From Arthrobacter subterraneus (GTDB lineage Bacteria; Actinomycetota; Actinomycetes; Actinomycetales; Micrococcaceae), in NCBI RefSeq assembly GCF_900099735.1, contig NZ_FNDT01000020.1, positions 1 through 44,058 of the forward strand: 44,058 nucleotides of DNA, written 5' to 3'. Under the pieces are notes generated by a model. That model saw nothing but the letters and a program-made list of their open reading frames with translations, did not search any database and had not been told where the DNA came from. The translations under genes and the position numbers were made by a program. The number at the start of each line of letters is the position of its first letter. The stretch's first letter is position 1. Below are positions 23,652 through 31,449 of the stretch, piece after piece.

Positions 23652-24407
23652 ATGGGTACTGATTCTTACGAGCGCACGGCGCTCGTTGTCGAAGACGATT
23701 CCGACATCCGCGAGCTTCTGGCACTCACGCTCTCGATGGTGGGATTCAACGTCATCGAGAGCGCCAGCGGAAGGGAAGCCATCTCCCTGGCCCGTGAGCA
23801 CACTCCGGACCTTGTGACGCTGGACCTGAACCTTCCCGACCTTGACGGGATGGAAGTCTGCCGACAACTACGGCCGACGACGGACGCCTACATCGTGATG
23901 GTCACGGCCCGGGTGGAGGAGATCGAACGGGTGATGGGGCTGGAAATCGGGGCAGACGACTTCATCGTCAAACCCTTCAGCCCGCGCGAAGTGCGCGCCC
24001 GGGTTGCCGCGATGTTCCGCCGCCCCCGGTCCATCGGGGAACCCGGACCGGCGGCAGCCGAGGCCAACGAGCCGGAAGAGGCAGCGGAAGTGGATGACGC
24101 CGTCGTCGTCCATGGTTCGCTCTCAGTAGACGTCGAGGGGCGGGTGGCGCGAATCAACGGTGATGAGCTGCCGCTGACCAAGATCGAGTTTGACCTGTTG
24201 GCCACACTGATCAGTGGGGCCCGCAGGGTGTGGACACGGGAAACGCTGTTGTCCCGGGTATGGGGCGAGGGCTGGACGGACGACCATCACCTCGTGGAGG
24301 TACACATCCGCAACCTGCGGAAGAAGCTTGGCGAGGACACCAGGGAACCGCGGTTCATCAAGACGGTCCGGGGCGTCGGATACCGGATGATCCCGGTCGA
24401 GCAGTGA
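23652..24407 (+). CDS. OmpR-family response regulator
   Basis: A 251-residue two-component regulator. The receiver domain has the acidic pair E14-D15-D16, phosphoacceptor Asp58 (V-T-L-D-L-N-L-P-D) and the Lys in F-I-V-K-P-F-S-P-R-E. A Glu/Ala-rich linker of about 25 residues (A-A-A-E-A-N-E-P-E-E-A-A-E) precedes the winged-helix DNA-binding domain, which contains L-P-L-T-K-I-E-F-D-L-L, V-W-T-R-E-T-L-L-S-R-V-W and the C-terminal T-V-R-G-V-G-Y-R-M. It is the cognate partner of the kinase encoded just upstream. Target genes cannot be named from the window. Confidence 0.95.
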   Translation: MGTDSYERTALVVEDDSDIRELLALTLSMVGFNVIESASGREAISLAREHTPDLVTLDLNLPDLDGMEVCRQLRPTTDAYIVMVTARVEEIERVMGLEIGADDFIVKPFSPREVRARVAAMFRRPRSIGEPGPAAAEANEPEEAAEVDDAVVVHGSLSVDVEGRVARINGDELPLTKIEFDLLATLISGARRVWTRETLLSRVWGEGWTDDHHLVEVHIRNLRKKLGEDTREPRFIKTVRGVGYRMIPVEQ

Positions 24408-24421
24408 TGCCGGTCGAGCAG

Positions 24422-24994
24422 CTAGGAATCCGGCCTGTGCCGACCGGCATCCCGGGGGTGCGCTTCGGCGCTGACGGTCTCTGCGACGTGGGTGAGGAAC
24501 CGCTCGGCCTCCCGGGTGAGCGCCGGCAGGGAGTCGGTCCTGCGTCCGCTGCGGACGTCGGCGAGGCAGCGCCCCACTACGTACTCGAGCCGCGGCGCTC
24601 CCACCATCCGGGACCCGACGCTGAGGCTGAGCAGGGCTGTCACCGCCGCCTGCTCGTTTCCTGACCGGATCTCGACGGCGACTTCCTCGATGCGCCCGGG
24701 CAGCAACCTGGCAAAATTGTCCCGGTATCGGAGGGCATCGGAGACGGCCGGCAACTCCGCGGCAAGCTGCTCAATCACCTCGACCCGGTGCACCGGCAGG
24801 TCCTCGGGGACGCAGTCCCCCGGCTCCAACGGCTCGGGCACACAGTCCCCCGGCTCCAACGGGCGGAGGAGATTCCGGGGTAACGCGGACTTGGATTTGT
24901 TCGTCAGCCAGGCCACCGCATGTGCTCCCAACCTGTTACCCCACGTCAGCCTCCGGATCGGCGGACGGTCCGATCCGGAGAAGTCTGATACCAC
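24422..24994 (-). CDS. HPt-like domain protein lacking the phosphorylatable histidine
   Basis: A 190-residue protein from GTG 24994 (M-V-S-D-F-S-G-S-D); the exact start is uncertain. The C-terminal half fits the HPt four-helix pattern: F-A-R-L-L-P-G-R-I-E-E-V, then L-S-L-S-V-G-S-R-M-V-G-A-P-R-L, then a last helix A-E-R-F-L-T-H-V-A-E. In functional HPt proteins the second block reads H-(T/S)-L-K-G-S; here Leu replaces His and Ser replaces Lys. The N-terminal half is basic with a tandem L-E-P-G-D-C-V-P-E duplication. The gene is convergent with the response regulator; the stop codons are 15 bases apart. It may be a regulatory binder rather than a phosphotransfer protein. The domain call is from pattern only. 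Confidence 0.6.
   Translation of the reverse strand: MVSDFSGSDRPPIRRLTWGNRLGAHAVAWLTNKSKSALPRNLLRPLEPGDCVPEPLEPGDCVPEDLPVHRVEVIEQLAAELPAVSDALRYRDNFARLLPGRIEEVAVEIRSGNEQAAVTALLSLSVGSRMVGAPRLEYVVGRCLADVRSGRRTDSLPALTREAERFLTHVAETVSAEAHPRDAGRHRPDS
24803..24862. repeat. Two tandem 30-bp units inside the HPt-like gene
   Basis: The units at 24803-24832 and 24833-24862 are nearly identical and share CAGTCCCCCGGCTCCAACGG. They encode the in-frame duplication of L-E-P-G-D-C-V-P-E. This is a recent in-frame expansion. Confidence 0.85.
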
Positions 24995-25331
24995 TGTGAA
25001 CCACGCGTCTCAAGGCTGCGCTCGCATTTGGGCGAAGCTTTCCTCAAGAATGGTGGGAACCGGTGCGGACGAGGCAGCTGTCCCGGCGAACATCGGGAGG
25101 CGGTGCCGGTGTTTTTGAACCGCAGGCACTTCTTCAGGAGCACCTACCCGTCTCCGGGTCGCGCGGTATGTTGAACTAGAGTCAAGCGGGAGGTGCGGCG
25201 CCGGCACTCGGTGGCCGCCCGGCCCAGGGAGTACCGCTACGGAGCCCCACCAAACACGGAACGCAGAACGCAGAAACGGAAAACGGAACGCACCGCGGAC
25301 GGCAGCAGTACCAGGAAAGGGAGGGCGGAGC
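24995..25331. other. 337-bp divergent intergenic region
   Basis: The region lies between the HPt-like gene (minus) and the GntR gene (plus). I see no convincing gene in it. It contains a purine-rich patch with short repeated ACGGAACGCAG/AACGCAG units (25255-25293) and, directly before the GntR start, a strong AGGGAGGGCGGAGC ribosome site. No clear -35/-10 pair stands out. Confidence 0.6.
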
Positions 25332-25994
25332 ATGGCCGGCACAGCGCGTAGGCGCCCGCCAACCGCCCAGGCGTTCGCCCTGGCCGAGCTCCGCCGCATG
25401 ATCATCGCCGGAGAGGTACAGCCCGGCGAACCCCTGAGGCAGGACGCACTCGCTGACCGGCTCGGCGTCAGCCGGGTCCCGCTGCGCGAAGCATTCAAGA
25501 TCCTTGAGGGTGAAGGCCAGATCGTCTACGAGCCGCACCGCGGCTTCAAGGTTGCCCGGTTGTCGCTCGCGGACCTGCTTGAGACATACCGGATCCGGCA
25601 GCTTCTGGAGACCGAGGCCGCCCACGCCGCCGTGGAACGCGCTGACGACTCGGTTCTTCAGGCTATGAAGGATGCCGCCCGTGAGGTGGAGGCGGCCAGT
25701 GCGTCGGCGGACATCCTGCCCATGACCGAGGCAAACCGCAGGTTCCACTTCGTGCTGCTCTCCGCGTCCGGAATGCCGCGGCTCGATCGGCTTATCCAGG
25801 TTCTCTGGGACGCCACCGACACCTACCGCTTCGTGTACTACGGCGTGCCCACCAACCGGCATCGCGTTGAGGAGGAGCACAACCTCATCATCGACGCCTT
25901 CGCCGACCGTGACGCGGACCGCCTGGTGAAACACATGGACGAGCACCGCGACCACGCCGTCGAAGCCCTCCGAAAGTTCCTCGACGCCACATAG
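25332..25994 (+). CDS. GntR-family (FCD domain) transcriptional regulator
   Basis: A 220-residue regulator of the FadR/FCD subclass. The winged helix spans about 15-75 (L-R-Q-D-A-L-A-D-R-L-G-V-S-R-V-P-L-R-E-A). The FCD ligand-binding helical domain (about 80-215) shows the metal-binding pattern: E-A-N-R-R-F-H-F, E-E-E-H-N-L-I-I-D-A-F and H-M-D-E-H-R-D-H. FCD proteins usually sense organic acids. It sits directly upstream of and points toward the 13-gene catabolic operon, whose promoter carries a TTGTATACAA palindrome of the GntR type, so it is the likely regulator. A glutarate-responsive FCD regulator (CsiR) controls lhgO in Pseudomonas; relation to that one is inference. Confidence 0.93.
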   Translation: MAGTARRRPPTAQAFALAELRRMIIAGEVQPGEPLRQDALADRLGVSRVPLREAFKILEGEGQIVYEPHRGFKVARLSLADLLETYRIRQLLETEAAHAAVERADDSVLQAMKDAAREVEAASASADILPMTEANRRFHFVLLSASGMPRLDRLIQVLWDATDTYRFVYYGVPTNRHRVEEEHNLIIDAFADRDADRLVKHMDEHRDHAVEALRKFLDAT

Positions 25995-26154
25995 GCGAGC
26001 AGCAGCGCCGACCAGTTTCCGAACCCCGGCACGCATCCGGCCTGCCCAACGGCCGCGCCCGCTTTGCCGCCACCCGCCCGAGCCCGGCTCGCAGACCCCC
26101 TAGCGCAGGAGGTCAGTAACATGTCACACTCTGATAACAGTCCCCCACAACCCC

Positions 26155-26171
26155 AGTTACCTCTGGTAACT
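26155..26171. promoter_or_regulatory. 17-bp perfect inverted repeat upstream of the catabolic promoter
   Basis: AGTTACC-TCT-GGTAACT is a perfect 7-bp inverted repeat with a 3-base centre. It ends 17 bases before the -35 hexamer of the promoter at 26188. It is a candidate second operator or activator site. Confidence 0.6.
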
Positions 26172-26187
26172 TTTCGTGTGACGGCGG

Positions 26188-26216
26188 TTACACTGGGTAC
26201 TAAATTTGTATACAAT
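26188..26216 (+). promoter_or_regulatory. Promoter and GntR-type operator of the catabolic operon
   Basis: TTACAC (26188-26193) and TACAAT (26211-26216) are spaced by 17 bases. The -10 overlaps the perfect palindrome TTGTATACAA (26206-26215), which fits the N-T-N-G-T-N-N-A-C-N-A pattern of FCD-GntR operators. Binding there would block RNA polymerase, so repression relieved by a catabolite is expected. The start codon follows at 26273, giving a leader of about 50 bases. Confidence 0.7.
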
Positions 26217-26272
26217 CTCCAATAACCGCCTTCGCTCACAAGCATTCGACGACGAAGCAAAGGATCCAATTC

Positions 26273-27001
26273 GTGGACAACTGGCTAGGACTTGCCGATC
26301 GGCGCGTGCTGGTGGCCGGCGCCGGCGGCATCGGTGAAGCCTGCACAGCAGCATTCACCGCAGCGGGCGCCCGCGTGGTCATCGCAGACATCGACGAGTC
26401 CCGGCTCCAGCGCCATGAGAACGGCCTCCGCGCCGACTTCTCCACGGTCGAAGGCTGCGAAGACGCCGTCGCGGCAACCGTCGACACACTCGGCGGGATC
26501 GACATCCTCTTCCACGCCGTCGGCGTCAACCACCGTGTCCCCATCCTCGAGACCGCGGACGAGGACTGGCAGCGCACCATCGACATCAACCTCACCAGCG
26601 CCTTCCGCCTCGGCAAGGCCGCCGGAAAACACATGGTCAACGCCGGTTGGGGCCGGCAGATCTACTGCTCGTCGGTTTCCAGCCTCCTCGCCCACCCGGA
26701 CCACGGGCCCTACGCCGCGAGCAAGGGCGGCATCAACCAGATGATGCGCGTCATGGCCCGTGAGTGGGCCGCCAGCGGAGTCACGGTCAACGCCATTGCC
26801 CCCGGCTACACCGAGACGGACCTGACCAAGGGCCACCTGGACAAGCCCGGCGTTCGCGAGCACTACACCTCGCTGGTCCCGGCCGGGCGGCTGGGCTACG
26901 TCGAGGACCTCACCGGCCCCGTCCTTTTTCTTGCCTCCGACCAGGCGTCCTTTGTCACCGGGCACGTCCTCTACGTGGACGGAGGCCGGACCCTTGTCTA
27001 G
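26273..27001 (+). CDS. SDR-family NAD(P)-dependent oxidoreductase
   Basis: A 242-residue short-chain dehydrogenase starting at GTG 26273 with AAAGGA upstream. The Rossmann motif is V-A-G-A-G-G-I-G-E-A (16-21). The acidic residue after beta-2 (I-A-D-I-D-E-S) suggests NAD preference. The catalytic residues are S-S-V-S-S-L then Y147-A-A-S-K151. The C-terminus has the classical F-V-T-G-H-V-L-Y-V-D-G-G. It oxidises an alcohol or reduces a ketone; in the cluster it probably makes the first dehydrogenation of the imported substrate. It is the first gene of the operon and overlaps the next gene by eight bases. Confidence 0.93.
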   Translation: MDNWLGLADRRVLVAGAGGIGEACTAAFTAAGARVVIADIDESRLQRHENGLRADFSTVEGCEDAVAATVDTLGGIDILFHAVGVNHRVPILETADEDWQRTIDINLTSAFRLGKAAGKHMVNAGWGRQIYCSSVSSLLAHPDHGPYAASKGGINQMMRVMAREWAASGVTVNAIAPGYTETDLTKGHLDKPGVREHYTSLVPAGRLGYVEDLTGPVLFLASDQASFVTGHVLYVDGGRTLV

Positions 27002-27587
27002 CACTTTCCCCCTCCTCGCGCCGGACGGACTGGCGGCGGACCAGCAGGATCTCTACGAAAAGATCACCGCGGGCCCCCGCGCCAACGGCCCGTTCCGGAT
27101 CATGCACGACGACGGCTCCCTCGCCGGCCCGTTCAACGCACTCCTCTTTGCGCCCGGAATCGGCAACGCGGTGCAGGAACTCGGCGCCGCGCTCCGCTTC
27201 AAGGGCGAACTCCCCAGCCGTACCCGGGAACTGGTGATCTGCGCCGTCGCGGCAGCCCTGAATTCCGAGTACGAGTGGTACGCGCACAGCCGGGCGGCCG
27301 TCGTCGTCGGCGTTTCCGAAGAGGAGCTGGCCCAGCTGGAGGCGGGCGATGTTCCGGCCAGTGCCTCGGAGAGTGAACGAGCGGCGCTCGAGCTCACCCG
27401 GGAACTGATCGCCGAGGCCGGCGTCACGGACAGCGTCCGGGCGCAGGCGCACACACACTTCGGTCCGAATGGACTGACAGAACTGACAGTCCTCGTGGGG
27501 TACTACCGCACCCTTGCGGGACTGCTGGCCGTGGCTGACGTCCGAGCCCCGGCTGACACCGCTCCAGAGAAGGGGCATCACCAATGA
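26994..27587 (+). CDS. Carboxymuconolactone decarboxylase-family protein
   Basis: A 197-residue protein. I choose TTG 26994 as start because it lies behind GGAGG and yields an eight-base overlap with the dehydrogenase stop; longer starts run far into that gene. The AhpD/CMD fold is visible in S-R-T-R-E-L-V-I-C-A-V-A-A-A-L-N-S-E-Y-E-W-Y-A-H, in G-V-S-E-E-E-L and in the repeated helix T-E-L-T-V-L-V-G-Y-Y-R-T-L-A-G-L-L. The C-x-x-C pair of peroxidase-type members is absent, so a lactone-decarboxylating, isomerising or hydrolytic role is more likely. In the cluster it may open or rearrange a lactone made by the dehydrogenase. The stop overlaps an ATG of the next gene. Confidence 0.88.
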   Translation: MSSTFPLLAPDGLAADQQDLYEKITAGPRANGPFRIMHDDGSLAGPFNALLFAPGIGNAVQELGAALRFKGELPSRTRELVICAVAAALNSEYEWYAHSRAAVVVGVSEEELAQLEAGDVPASASESERAALELTRELIAEAGVTDSVRAQAHTHFGPNGLTELTVLVGYYRTLAGLLAVADVRAPADTAPEKGHHQ

Positions 27588-27634
27588 AGATGAACACCGC
27601 ACCGAGTATCAATTACCAATCAAGGGAGAAATCC

Positions 27635-28645
27635 ATGTCCAGCACCATGAACAAGGCCCGCGGAACGCGCATCGTTGCCGCCGCTGTCCTTGCACCGGCA
27701 CTGTTCCTGACCGCCTGCGGCAGCCCCGCACCCAGCGGCGGCGGTGACGGCGGCGGGGCCGCAGATGGCGGCGGAGGCGCGCTCTCCATTGCCACCGGCG
27801 GCACCGGCGGCGTCTACTACCCGCTGGGCGGCGGTTTTGCGACCGTCATCCGCGACAATGTCGAGGGCTACGACGCCACTGTCCAGGAAACCAACGCCTC
27901 CGTTGACAACATCCTGCTGCTCGAAAGCGGAGCCGCACAGCTCGCCCTTGCGGTGGGCGACGTTGTCTCGGACGCTGTCGAAGGCGTCAACGACTTCGAC
28001 GGCAAGCCCCAGGAGATCTGCTCCCTCGGCAACGTCTACAACAACTACCTGCAGCCGATCACCGTCGAGGAAACCGGCATCCAGACCGTTGAGGACATGA
28101 AAGGCAAGGTCATCTCGGTGGGCGCCCCCGGCTCGGCAACGGAAGTTGCTGCGCTGCGCACCCTGGAAGCCGCCGGCCTTGACCCCGAGGCTGACATTGA
28201 CCGCCGCCAGCTCGGTGTCGCCGAGACCGTCGCCGCATTGCGTGACGGCACCATCGACGCCGGATTCTGGTCCGGCGGCCTGCCCACCGGCGCAATGATC
28301 GACCTCGCGGCCGACGGCGACATGGTGATCGTACCCATCGGTGAGTACGCCGAACCGATGGCCGAGGAATTCGGCGAATTCTATGTCGAAGAGGAAATCC
28401 CTGCCGACACCTACGAGGGACAGACGGAACCCGTCTCCGTGATCGTCTCGCCGAACATCCTGGTGGCCCCGTCCAGCATGGACGAGCAGCTCCAGGAGGA
28501 CATCACCACGGCGCTCTTCGAGAACAAGGAAGCACTGGTCCAGGTGCACCCTGCCGCAGAGGAGATGGACCCCGCCACCGCCGGTGACGTTCCGTTCGTC
28601 GAGACCTGCCCGGGTGCCCAGAAGTACTTCGACCAGGCTGGCTAA
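27635..28645 (+). CDS. TAXI-family TRAP transporter solute-binding lipoprotein
   Basis: A 336-residue protein. ATG 27635 follows AAGGGAG; ATG 27584 upstream would add an unlikely leader. A lipoprotein signal ends L-F-L-T-A-C28, followed by a Gly-rich linker. The TAXI signature is L-S-I-A-T-G-G-T-G-G-V-Y-Y-P-L-G-G-G-F-A. Conserved parts follow: V-D-N-I-L-L-L-E-S-G-A-A-Q-L-A, K-V-I-S-V-G-A-P-G-S-A-T-E and D-A-G-F-W-S-G-G. It binds the substrate outside the cell and hands it to the fused TRAP permease encoded two genes on. Known TAXI substrates are small organic acids such as glutamate and 2-oxoglutarate. Confidence 0.93.
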   Translation: MSSTMNKARGTRIVAAAVLAPALFLTACGSPAPSGGGDGGGAADGGGGALSIATGGTGGVYYPLGGGFATVIRDNVEGYDATVQETNASVDNILLLESGAAQLALAVGDVVSDAVEGVNDFDGKPQEICSLGNVYNNYLQPITVEETGIQTVEDMKGKVISVGAPGSATEVAALRTLEAAGLDPEADIDRRQLGVAETVAALRDGTIDAGFWSGGLPTGAMIDLAADGDMVIVPIGEYAEPMAEEFGEFYVEEEIPADTYEGQTEPVSVIVSPNILVAPSSMDEQLQEDITTALFENKEALVQVHPAAEEMDPATAGDVPFVETCPGAQKYFDQAG

Positions 28646-28651
28646 CCAACC

Positions 28652-29152
28652 ATGCGCAAGCTCGCCGTCGTCGTCGCCGTCCTCGTGTGCCTCGGCACAC
28701 TGGCCGGCGTGACCGCGGGGATCGCTGGGTCATCCCAGCGCTTCCTCACGGTGACCAGCGACGACGGCGAGCTGGCGCGGGTGCCCCTTGACGGGGACAC
28801 CTTCGCGGTGAGCTACCGCAACTCGATCTACCAGACCCTCGCTGAGGAACGCTATGAGGCCCAGCCGGACGGTTCCTACCGCCTGGTTGAGATAGCGGCC
28901 GACCAGCTTGCGGTCCTCGAAGAGTATTACGGCGTGCCCGGCGCCCCCACACCCGCCGGATCACAGGACCGACGCAATTACGTTGTACCGCCGAACCCGG
29001 AGCGTCCGGTGGTCTTTGACACTCTCTCTATTGCTGCCACGGACCTCGGGCAGCGCACTCTCCACGTTCCCGGACAACCGCCACTTGAGCTGTGGCCCCT
29101 CGTCGGGAATGACAATCCGTTCATTGTGCTAGACATCAAGGAGACCCGATGA
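28652..29152 (+). CDS. DUF1850 domain-containing protein
   Basis: A 166-residue protein with a signal peptide or N-terminal anchor (about 3-25), then the DUF1850 pattern A-V-S-Y-R-N-S-I-Y-Q-T-L-A-E-E-R-Y and E-L-W-P-L-V-G-N-D. DUF1850 genes commonly stand between the TAXI binding protein and the TRAP permease, as here, so it is probably an accessory of the importer on the outer face of the membrane. It follows the binding-protein gene by six bases and overlaps the permease gene by four bases (ATGA). Confidence 0.9.
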   Translation: MRKLAVVVAVLVCLGTLAGVTAGIAGSSQRFLTVTSDDGELARVPLDGDTFAVSYRNSIYQTLAEERYEAQPDGSYRLVEIAADQLAVLEEYYGVPGAPTPAGSQDRRNYVVPPNPERPVVFDTLSIAATDLGQRTLHVPGQPPLELWPLVGNDNPFIVLDIKETR

Positions 29153-31449
29153 CCGAGCGACCCGACGGCAAAGGTGCCGCGCCCGCCCGAGCAGGCGAAC
29201 ATGGGGAGACGCCGCCCGAGGAGGTGCAATCCACGGAAGTGACTTCCACGGAGGCGCACCACAAGGACAAGCATGCCCACGGCGCACACCGGGCCACCTC
29301 CAGCCGGAACGCCGACGAGAAGTACAACGCATCGCCGGATCCCTTCAAGGACACCGACGGCAAGCTGGACGAAGAGGCCCTGATTGCCGAGTTCGAGGCG
29401 GAAAAGCCGGCCCGGCACCTCACCGGCACGCCCGCGCTGATCATCAAGGTCATCGGTGTGGCACTGTCAGTCTTCGGGCTGTACTGGGTGTTCAACCCGA
29501 TGGCCACCCAGTTCTACCTCCCGGCCTTCCTCATGATCGGCCTGTCGATGACATTCCTCGTCTACCGCGGCTGGGGCCGTTCGGACAAGGACAAGGAGAA
29601 GGGCAAGGCGGACAACCCGCACATTCTCGACTGGGCGCTGGCTGTCGTCGCCGCCGTCCCGTTCCTGTACATCATCATGGACTGGGACGGCTTCTTCCGC
29701 CGTGCGATTGTGCCCACCTACCTGGACCTCATCATGGGCACCATCGCCATCCTGGTGGTCCTGGAGGCGGCACGCCGCACGGTCGGGATCCTGGTGCCGC
29801 TGGTGGTGATCGGATTCTTCGCTTACGCCTACTTCGGTCCATACATCCCGGCTCCGTTCGGCACGTCCTCGTTCGGCTGGATCCGCCTCGTGGGCCACAA
29901 CGTGATGGGAACACAGGGCATCTTCGGGGTGCCAACGGACGTGGCGGCGACGTACATCATCCTGTTCACTATCTACGGCGCCGTGCTGACGGCGTCGGGA
30001 GCCACCAAGTTCTTCATTGACCTCTCCTTCTCCGCGTTCGGGCAGTCCAAGTCCGGTCCCGGACGCACCGTGACCCTCGCGGGCTTCCTGCTCGGTACGG
30101 TGTCCGGCTCCGGTGTTGCCACCACGGTGACCCTCGGTGGTATCTCGTGGCCGCTGCTGAAGAAGGCCGGCTACCCCAAGGAGAACGGTGGTGGTGTCCT
30201 CGCGGCCGCCGGTATCGGCGCCATCATGTCCCCTCCAACCCTCGGCGCGGCCGCCTTCATCATCGCGGCGCTGCTGAACGTGTCCTACCTCGAGGTTCTG
30301 ATCTGGGCCACTATCCCCACCCTGCTGTACTACCTGGGCATCATCCTCGCCATCGAGATGGACGCGCGCCGATTCAAGACCAAGCCGGTCCAAATGCAGA
30401 CCCAGCACCCTGGCAAGCTGCTGCTCCGCTTCGGCTACCACTTCAGTTCGCTGATCGCGATTGTGGTGTTCATGGCCACCGGCATGACCCCCTTCCGTGC
30501 AGTGGTGTACGCCACGGTCCTCGCGTTCCTGCTCAGCTTCCTCGACAAGCAGTCCTGGATGTCCCCAAAGAAGATCTGGGACGCGCTGGCCACCGGCGCC
30601 ACCGGCGCACTCTCCGTCATCCCCGTGATGGCGGCATCGGGCATCATTGTGGGCGTCATGACGCTGACGGGTCTCGGCCTGAAACTCGCGAACATCATTG
30701 TGGACTTCGCCGGCGGGTCCCTGTTCCTCACCGCCCTGTACTCCGCGATTTCCGTCATCCTGCTGGGCCTCGCGGTCCCGGTCACGGCGAGCTTCATCAT
30801 CTCCTGGGTCATCATCGGGCCTGCCCTGCAGGACGTCGGCGTGCCGGGTTACGCCGCGGCGATGTTCATCTTCTACTACTCCGTGCTCAGTGAGGTCTCG
30901 CCTCCGACGGCGCTCTCCCCGTTCGCTGCATCCGCGATCACCGGCGGCAAGCCCATTCCAACAATGTGGCTCACCTGGCGATACACGCTCTCGGCGTTCC
31001 TCGTGCCCTTCATCTTTGTGCTGTCGGGTCCGGGCGTTGGACTGCTCATGCAGGGCGGCGTGGGCACTGTGCTCCTGGCGCTGGTGGTCTCCGCGATTAC
31101 CGTCGCTTCCCTCGCCGTAGCGTTCGGCGGCTGGATCGCCGGGCCGGCGAATTGGCTGGAGCGCACCCTGATCGGCCTCGGTTCCCTGCCGCTGCTGGTG
31201 ATGGAGCCGATGTACATGATGATCGGCGGATCCATGGTGGCCCTGGGACTGGCACTGCACTTCATCCGCAGGAAGCGGCACTCCTCCAAGGACGATTCCC
31301 TTCAACCGGCTGCTGACACTCCTGAAACGGTAACGGCCGGTTCAGAGGCCCCAACCGCCGGCACCCAGAAGGCGGAGAGCCCGACGACGGCGACTTCCGT
31401 CCGCAGTGAGACCTCCGCTCGCAAGGACACCGGGTCCGAACACTCGTGA
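29149..31449 (+). CDS. TRAP transporter permease, fused small and large subunits
   Basis: A 766-residue membrane protein of the 4TM/12TM fused TRAP type used with TAXI binding proteins. A long hydrophilic N-terminus (about 95 residues, with S-T-E-V-T-S-T-E-A-H-H-K-D-K-H) comes before the small-subunit helices. The large subunit shows L-A-G-F-L-L-G-T-V-S-G-S-G-V-A-T-T-V-T, A-A-G-I-G-A-I-M-S-P-P-T-L-G-A-A-A-F and, near the end, S-E-V-S-P-P-T-A-L-S-P-F-A-A. The C-terminus is again long and hydrophilic. It drives sodium- or proton-coupled uptake of an organic acid. Start and stop overlap the neighbours by four bases each. Confidence 0.95.
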   Translation: MTERPDGKGAAPARAGEHGETPPEEVQSTEVTSTEAHHKDKHAHGAHRATSSRNADEKYNASPDPFKDTDGKLDEEALIAEFEAEKPARHLTGTPALIIKVIGVALSVFGLYWVFNPMATQFYLPAFLMIGLSMTFLVYRGWGRSDKDKEKGKADNPHILDWALAVVAAVPFLYIIMDWDGFFRRAIVPTYLDLIMGTIAILVVLEAARRTVGILVPLVVIGFFAYAYFGPYIPAPFGTSSFGWIRLVGHNVMGTQGIFGVPTDVAATYIILFTIYGAVLTASGATKFFIDLSFSAFGQSKSGPGRTVTLAGFLLGTVSGSGVATTVTLGGISWPLLKKAGYPKENGGGVLAAAGIGAIMSPPTLGAAAFIIAALLNVSYLEVLIWATIPTLLYYLGIILAIEMDARRFKTKPVQMQTQHPGKLLLRFGYHFSSLIAIVVFMATGMTPFRAVVYATVLAFLLSFLDKQSWMSPKKIWDALATGATGALSVIPVMAASGIIVGVMTLTGLGLKLANIIVDFAGGSLFLTALYSAISVILLGLAVPVTASFIISWVIIGPALQDVGVPGYAAAMFIFYYSVLSEVSPPTALSPFAASAITGGKPIPTMWLTWRYTLSAFLVPFIFVLSGPGVGLLMQGGVGTVLLALVVSAITVASLAVAFGGWIAGPANWLERTLIGLGSLPLLVMEPMYMMIGGSMVALGLALHFIRRKRHSSKDDSLQPAADTPETVTAGSEAPTAGTQKAESPTTATSVRSETSARKDTGSEHS

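Noticed and set aside
24393..24421. CCGGTCGAGCAG repeated twice between the convergent regulator and HPt-like genes
   Set aside because: Direct, not inverted, so not a terminator; probably a minor 17-bp slippage duplication at the gene end.
29467..31305. 612-codon open frame on the minus strand
   Set aside because: Antisense to the TRAP permease, with Gly/Asp/Gln/Arg-rich composition and no domain.
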